Shown here: piece after piece, positions 7,127 through 10,083 of the stretch
Layout of the letters: each line of letters opens with the position of its first letter
Position numbering within the stretch: position 1 is the stretch's first letter
Assembly (NCBI GenBank): GCA_964545585.1
Contig: CAZJFT010000034.1
Span: 1-10,083 of the forward strand
Reading direction: 5' to 3'
DNA length: 10,083 nucleotides
Source of the DNA: UBA9642 sp964545585
GTDB lineage: Archaea > Nanobdellota > Nanobdellia > Woesearchaeales > UBA9642
Notes under the pieces: generated by a model
Databases searched by the model: none
What the model saw: only the letters and a program-made list of their open reading frames with translations
What the model was told of the DNA's origin: nothing
Program-made: the position numbers and the translations under genes

Positions 7127-7930
7127 ATGGATGTGAAAATGTTTTACAAAAGAATCGCTGCTAAATTCCCTGACTTGAAGACAAACCTCTTGAAGTCTAA
7201 CATGACTGTCAGTCCAGAGCAATATGTGAAGGAGACAGTATTCTATTCAGTATTCTTGTCCATAGCCATATTATTGATTGCATTCATGTTCACTAAATCA
7301 TTTGCAATATTCTATTTCTTCCCAGTGCTGTTCATAATAATGTTCTTCTACATGTTCAACAGGGTCCATGTGAGCGCAAAAAAACTTGATGAACAGATAT
7401 CCAAGGAAGTGGTTTTCGCGGGGAGATTCCTGATAATAGAATTGGAATCAGGCATACCATTATACAATACTTTCGGGAATATCGGTAAGAACTATAAGTA
7501 TGTAGGCGTATATTTCAACAATATAATAGAGAAAGTCCGCCTAGGGACAAGCCTCGAGGACGCGATAAATGAGACTATAGAGATGTGCCCTTCTGAAAAT
7601 CTTAGGAAACTGCTATGGCAGATACTGAACAGCATAAGCACTGGTGCAGATATAGCTTCTGCATTGAACAGCGTATTAGAGAACATAGTAAGGGAGCAGA
7701 ACATCGCGATGAAAGAATTCGGTAACAAGCTGAATCCTCTGGCGATGTTCTACATGATGATTGCAGTCATAGTCCCTTCATTAGGGATAACTATGCTCAT
7801 AGTCTTCTCCTCCTTTGTAAATATAAAGCTAACGTTAGTCTCAATGATCATAATCGCTGCAGCGATAGGCCTGCTGCAACTGATGTTTTTGATGATGATA
7901 AGGAATTCAAGGCCTAATGTAGATATGTGA
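7127..7930 (+). CDS. Type II/IV secretion platform protein, GspF/TadC/FlaJ-like (first copy)
   Basis: A 267-residue integral membrane protein. Layout: short cytoplasmic N-terminus, two membrane helices (about 38-55 and 59-77), a cytoplasmic GspF-type helical domain (about 85-200), and two C-terminal helices (about 207-230 and 234-259). The domain carries the usual E-L-E-S-G-I-P-L segment near residue 102 and a later G-T-S-L-E-D-A-I stretch, typical of the T2SSF fold. By family knowledge it forms the membrane platform on which the ATPase acts to insert pilins. At 267 residues it is a single-domain TadC-like form. The ATG at 7127 has little upstream Shine-Dalgarno; the ATG at 7139 is preceded by GGATGTGA but very closely, so the start could be either. 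It is followed 26 bases later by a second platform gene, and the two may work as a pair, as TadB and TadC do. Confidence 0.88.
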   Translation: MDVKMFYKRIAAKFPDLKTNLLKSNMTVSPEQYVKETVFYSVFLSIAILLIAFMFTKSFAIFYFFPVLFIIMFFYMFNRVHVSAKKLDEQISKEVVFAGRFLIIELESGIPLYNTFGNIGKNYKYVGVYFNNIIEKVRLGTSLEDAINETIEMCPSENLRKLLWQILNSISTGADIASALNSVLENIVREQNIAMKEFGNKLNPLAMFYMMIAVIVPSLGITMLIVFSSFVNIKLTLVSMIIIAAAIGLLQLMFLMMIRNSRPNVDM

Positions 7931-7931
7931 A

Positions 7932-7976
7932 ATGTCAATAGATGAGATGTTAAGATATGGCTTCAAAGAAAAATAA
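7932..7976 (+). CDS. Very short ORF overlapping the second platform gene's start (doubtful)
   Basis: A 14-codon frame (MSIDEMLRYGFKEK) starts one base after the first platform gene's stop and runs 20 bases past the ATG at 7957 in another frame. It might act as a coupling element that carries ribosomes to the next start, or be meaningless. Nothing in the peptide resembles a known family. Confidence 0.12.
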   Translation: MSIDEMLRYGFKEK

Positions 7977-9291
7977 TGGGACTAAAAAAAGAAAGATAAA
8001 GACTCATCATAATTCTAAGAATAAAAACAAAAATTCCCATCCCAGAAAATCCTCTGTTAAAATCTCCCATGGTTCAAGTGCGCACAAGAGCGATGTGCAT
8101 CACAATACGCATGAACATCCTAGTAAGGAAGAGCACCATGAGAAAGATGTGCATCACAAGCATTCTTTGAAGGAAGATATACTGGAAGGCACGGAAAAGA
8201 CATTGCAGCAAGAGCATTCCGCCGAAAAAAAATTTGGAATAACTGACAAGCACAGCTACAAGTTCACTGCTGATGACATACTGCGGAGACTGTTCATAAT
8301 CGATGAGAAGAAGAAAAAATTCGGCATGAAAGAGAAGACCTATCTCAAGACGATATTGAGCCAGGCAGGTTATGAGATAGATGCTGAACTGTTCAAGAAA
8401 AGAGTGTTCAGGTATAATATGATATTGATATCCTTATGGACGTTATACCTTATAATACATGGACTTGTACTCGGATTGTTAGATAAGGTCCTTGCTCCGA
8501 TAATCATCTCATGGATTGTCTTCTATCCGTCGTTCCTATTGATTAGTTGGGGCATAATATTCTTCTTTCTTGATTACAAGAAATACAAGAGGAAGAAGGA
8601 ACTCGAAGAGGTATGGCCTGAATATTTGCAATTGGTTGTCTCGAACATAAATGCAGGAATGCTCATAGATGTCGCTTTGTGGTCTGCTGTGAAGCCAAAA
8701 TATAAAGTGCTCGCCAAAGAGATAGAGCAGGTCGCTAAGCAGACACTCACTGGAAAGGAATTAGGCGAAGCATTGACTGAGTTTGCAGATAAATACGATT
8801 CTGTGATGGTGCAGAGGACAATAAGCCTATTGATAGAGGGCATGGAATCAGGCGGAAGGATAGCGACATTATTGAACAAGATATCCCTTGACATACAGGA
8901 CACTAAGATAATGCGCAAGGAGATGTCAGCATCAGTCATGACATACTCAATATTCATATCATTTGCGACAATAGCTGCAGCGCCATTCCTATTCGCTTTA
9001 TCCACACAATTGCTAATAATAATACAAACCATAATAGGAAAGTTGGGAGAGACATCCACTACTACAATGATATCATTCTCCGCAGACAACGTGAAGATAG
9101 AGGATTTCAAGGTATTCGCATACCTTATGCTTACGATAACGAGCTTCATGTCTGCATGCCTTATAGGATCGATAAGAAGGGGCTCGATAAAAGATGGCTT
9201 GAAGTTCATACCCCTATTTATAATATCCACATTAGTAATATATTACCTATCCTCAATACTCCTAGCATCGCTATTCGGAAATCTCATATAA
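7957..9291 (+). CDS. Type II/IV secretion platform protein, GspF/TadC-like, with His/Lys-rich N-terminal tail (second copy)
   Basis: A 444-residue integral membrane protein. Residues 1-90 are a disordered-looking basic tail with 15 histidines, including HH pairs at 17-18, 48-49, 60-61 and 66-67. Residues 100-150 are helical and cytoplasmic. Two membrane helices (about 155-175 and 178-205) precede a GspF-type domain (about 212-325), recognisable from EVWPEYLQLVVSNINAGM and GMESGGRIATLL. Three more hydrophobic segments follow (about 327-357, 386-406, 417-441). With the 267-residue protein upstream it should form the pilus assembly platform under the ATPase. Family members normally lack such a His-rich tail; metal binding, contact with the ATPase or nucleic-acid binding are all possible and unproven. 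The ATG at 7957 has only a weak purine-rich stretch upstream. The downstream gene has its own promoter. Confidence 0.87.
   Translation: MASKKNNGTKKRKIKTHHNSKNKNKNSHPRKSSVKISHGSSAHKSDVHHNTHEHPSKEEHHEKDVHHKHSLKEDILEGTEKTLQQEHSAEKKFGITDKHSYKFTADDILRRLFIIDEKKKKFGMKEKTYLKTILSQAGYEIDAELFKKRVFRYNMILISLWTLYLIIHGLVLGLLDKVLAPIIISWIVFYPSFLLISWGIIFFFLDYKKYKRKKELEEVWPEYLQLVVSNINAGMLIDVALWSAVKPKYKVLAKEIEQVAKQTLTGKELGEALTEFADKYDSVMVQRTISLLIEGMESGGRIATLLNKISLDIQDTKIMRKEMSASVMTYSIFISFATIAAAPFLFALSTQLLIIIQTIIGKLGETSTTTMISFSADNVKIEDFKVFAYLMLTITSFMSACLIGSIRRGSIKDGLKFIPLFIISTLVIYYLSSILLASLFGNLI
8092..8159 (+). repeat. 14-bp direct repeat inside the His-rich tail
   Basis: GATGTGCATCACAA occurs at 8092-8105 and again at 8146-8159. 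The copies are 54 bases apart, exactly 18 codons and in frame, and both encode Asp-Val-His-His. This suggests the His-rich tail grew partly by internal duplication or slippage. Confidence 0.6.
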
Positions 9292-9299
9292 TCGAAATA

Positions 9300-9307
9300 T
9301 TTATAAA
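9300..9307 (+). promoter_or_regulatory. TATA box (with BRE-like CGAAA) for the first major pilin
   Basis: TTTATAAA is preceded by CGAAA at 9293-9297, a purine-rich BRE-like element. Initiation is expected near 9330, giving a leader of about 35 bases. It begins nine bases after the platform gene's stop, so the pilin is transcribed independently of the assembly genes, as expected for an abundant subunit. Confidence 0.65.
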
Positions 9308-9353
9308 GTAAAATTATTAGGTAGTATAATTAAATTAAAATATGTGTGATTTC

Positions 9354-9360
9354 GAGGTGA
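9354..9360 (+). promoter_or_regulatory. Strong Shine-Dalgarno of the first major pilin
   Basis: GAGGTGA, a full match to the core complement of the archaeal 16S rRNA tail, lies four bases before the ATG at 9365. Most upstream genes in the cluster lack so clear a site, which points to high translation of this pilin. Confidence 0.75.
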
Positions 9361-9364
9361 AATT

Positions 9365-9838
9365 ATGGTGAATAAAAAAGCACAAGCTGCTCTAGAATTT
9401 TTAATGACATACGGTTGGGCTATCCTAGTCGTATTGGCTGCAATCGGAGCTTTAGCATATTTCGGAGTATTAAGTCCAAGCAATTTCTTGCCAGACCAAT
9501 GTACTGCAACATCAGGAGTTGGTTGTTTGGGAAAGCCTTCTATTAACGCAGTAAATACTACATTCACATTAACTAATGGATTGGGACAGTCGTTAGCATT
9601 AAATAATGTTACAACATCCAAATCTTCTCCATGTACTACGGTATGGTTTTGTGATAAGGGTGCTACTTCCGGATGTGCTACGACTAGAACTGTAGCTGAT
9701 GGAGCAGACTTTACTGTTATTGCATATTGTCCAACTACTACAACTTCGTTTAAGGGTACTTTCCAGTTCAATTATACAAATGCAAATTCTGGATTGCCTG
9801 AGTCGGTAGTTGCACAGATTGCAGGAAAGGTAAAGTAA
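9365..9838 (+). CDS. Major pilin with archaeal class III signal peptide
   Basis: A 157-residue prepilin. The leader MVNKKA is followed by QAALEFLMTYGWAI and a hydrophobic helix to about residue 36. By family knowledge a prepilin peptidase cuts after Ala6, placing Gln at +1 and Glu11 at +5; the helix then forms the filament core. The ectodomain is Thr/Asn/Gly-rich and beta-like, with six cysteines (46, 54, 90, 96, 104, 122) that could form three disulfides, plus several N-x-T sequons. It ends in a conserved-looking VVAQIAGKVK. The QAALEF leader and the VLSPSNFLP segment after the helix are of the kind common in DPANN archaea. It has its own TATA box, a strong Shine-Dalgarno and a T-rich terminator, which fits the main fibre subunit. 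A near-identical second copy begins 94 bases downstream. Codons favour GCT, GTA and TTA more than the assembly genes do. Confidence 0.92.
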   Translation: MVNKKAQAALEFLMTYGWAILVVLAAIGALAYFGVLSPSNFLPDQCTATSGVGCLGKPSINAVNTTFTLTNGLGQSLALNNVTTSKSSPCTTVWFCDKGATSGCATTRTVADGADFTVIAYCPTTTTSFKGTFQFNYTNANSGLPESVVAQIAGKVK

Positions 9839-9870
9839 TTTTTTAATATCTTTTTTTGATTTTTTCTTCT
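9839..9870 (+). terminator. T-rich transcription terminator after the first pilin
   Basis: Directly after the stop come three T runs: 9839-9844 (six), 9851-9857 (seven) and 9860-9865 (six). No stem-loop is needed, since archaeal RNA polymerase stops at oligo-T tracts in the non-template strand. It separates the two tandem pilin transcripts. Confidence 0.65.
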
Positions 9871-9881
9871 GAATGATAAAG

Positions 9882-9889
9882 TTTATAAA
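9882..9889 (+). promoter_or_regulatory. TATA box for the second major pilin
   Basis: TTTATAAA preceded by GATAAAG, a purine-rich BRE-like context. Predicted initiation near 9912 gives a leader of about 20 bases containing the Shine-Dalgarno at 9920. It is the same octamer as for the first pilin. Confidence 0.62.
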
Positions 9890-9919
9890 AGATTTATTCT
9901 ATAATACATATTATATTTT

Positions 9920-9926
9920 GAGGTGA
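9920..9926 (+). promoter_or_regulatory. Strong Shine-Dalgarno of the second major pilin
   Basis: GAGGTGA lies six bases before the ATG at 9933. It is the same heptamer as at 9354 and fixes the start of the truncated gene at the window's end. Confidence 0.72.
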
Positions 9927-9932
9927 ATAGTA

Positions 9933-10083
9933 ATGCGAAAAGGACAGGCTGCTCTTGAATTCTTGATGACTTATGGATGGGCTATAATGATTGTTTTAGC
10001 GGCAATCGGAGCTTTAGCATATTTCGGTGTATTAAGTCCAAGCAATTTCTTGCCAGACCAATGTACTGCAACATCAGGAGTTG
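9933..10083 (+). CDS. Second major pilin, 5' part only (tandem paralogue)
   Basis: Fifty codons are visible before the window ends. The leader MRKG is followed by QAALEFLMTYGWAIMIVLAA and the remainder of the hydrophobic helix, then LSPSNFLPDQC as in the first pilin. Cleavage after Gly4 leaves Gln at +1 and Glu9 at +5. From the middle of the helix to the window edge the protein is identical to its neighbour, and the DNA differs at only one base over 82 positions, whereas the preceding 57 bases show 15 differences. It has its own TATA box and Shine-Dalgarno. It is probably a second fibre subunit or a recombination partner of the first; whether the ectodomain diverges further on cannot be seen. 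Confidence 0.88.
   Translation, partial: MRKGQAALEFLMTYGWAIMIVLAAIGALAYFGVLSPSNFLPDQCTATSGV

Noticed and set aside
8092..8159. CRISPR-like repeats in the His-rich region
   Set aside because: There are only two 14-base copies, in frame within a coding region, with no regular spacers; they reflect duplicated codons.
8574..9230. Long open frame on the - strand (218 codons)
   Set aside because: It lies wholly inside the second platform gene on the opposite strand, and the peptide has no recognisable family features. The + strand frame has clear domain and membrane-helix structure.
9301..9771. Open frame on the - strand across the first pilin (156 codons)
   Set aside because: It is antisense to a convincing pilin gene, has no upstream signals of its own, and would run through the pilin's promoter. 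The openness follows from the pilin's codon composition.
9839..9932. Possible small RNA between the two pilins
   Set aside because: The gap is fully accounted for by T-tract terminator, TATA box, short leader and Shine-Dalgarno; no stable stem-loop is apparent by eye.

Overview
The window looks like a piece of an archaeal genome, most likely a small-genome DPANN-type lineage (Woesearchaeota/Pacearchaeota-like). The archaeal assignment rests on class III (archaeal type IV) prepilin signal sequences, a FlaI/PilB-like ATPase paired with FlaJ/TadC-like membrane proteins, TTTATAAA-type TATA boxes with T-rich terminators, and AT-rich coding sequence heavy in ATA and AGA/AGG codons. The DPANN placement is an inference from the style of the pilin signal sequence and of the minor pilin-like proteins; no phylogenetic marker is present.

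The whole window reads as one type IV pilus / surface-filament locus, all on the + strand. Bases 1-41 may hold the tail of an upstream gene. Bases 44-4822 hold four membrane-anchored, secreted pilin-like proteins: two small ones (44-442, 486-1046), a 922-residue von Willebrand A (VWA) protein with a complete MIDAS metal site (1072-3840), and a 324-residue protein with an N-terminal membrane anchor (3848-4822). A DUF192-family gene follows (4842-5207). Next comes the export motor: a secretion ATPase with an N-terminal winged-helix-like domain (5289-7070) and two GspF/TadC/FlaJ-type platform proteins (7127-7930 and 7957-9291), the second with a His/Lys-rich N-terminal tail. Last are two tandem major-pilin genes (9365-9838, and 9933 running off the window end), each with its own TATA box and strong Shine-Dalgarno. 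No prepilin peptidase, tRNA, rRNA, CRISPR array or insertion sequence is visible. No gene-free stretch exceeds about 95 bases.

Inferred working model: the ATPase and platform proteins assemble pilin subunits after a prepilin peptidase, encoded elsewhere, has cut the leaders. The two tandem pilins would form the fibre. The four 5' genes would supply minor subunits, with the large glycosylatable VWA protein as a candidate tip adhesin. The most notable points are an abrupt change in nucleotide identity between the tandem pilins, which suggests gene conversion; a six-cysteine, five-tryptophan insert at the VWA metal site; a shared C-terminal Trp-Arg ending on two of the minor subunits; and the His-rich tail on one platform protein.
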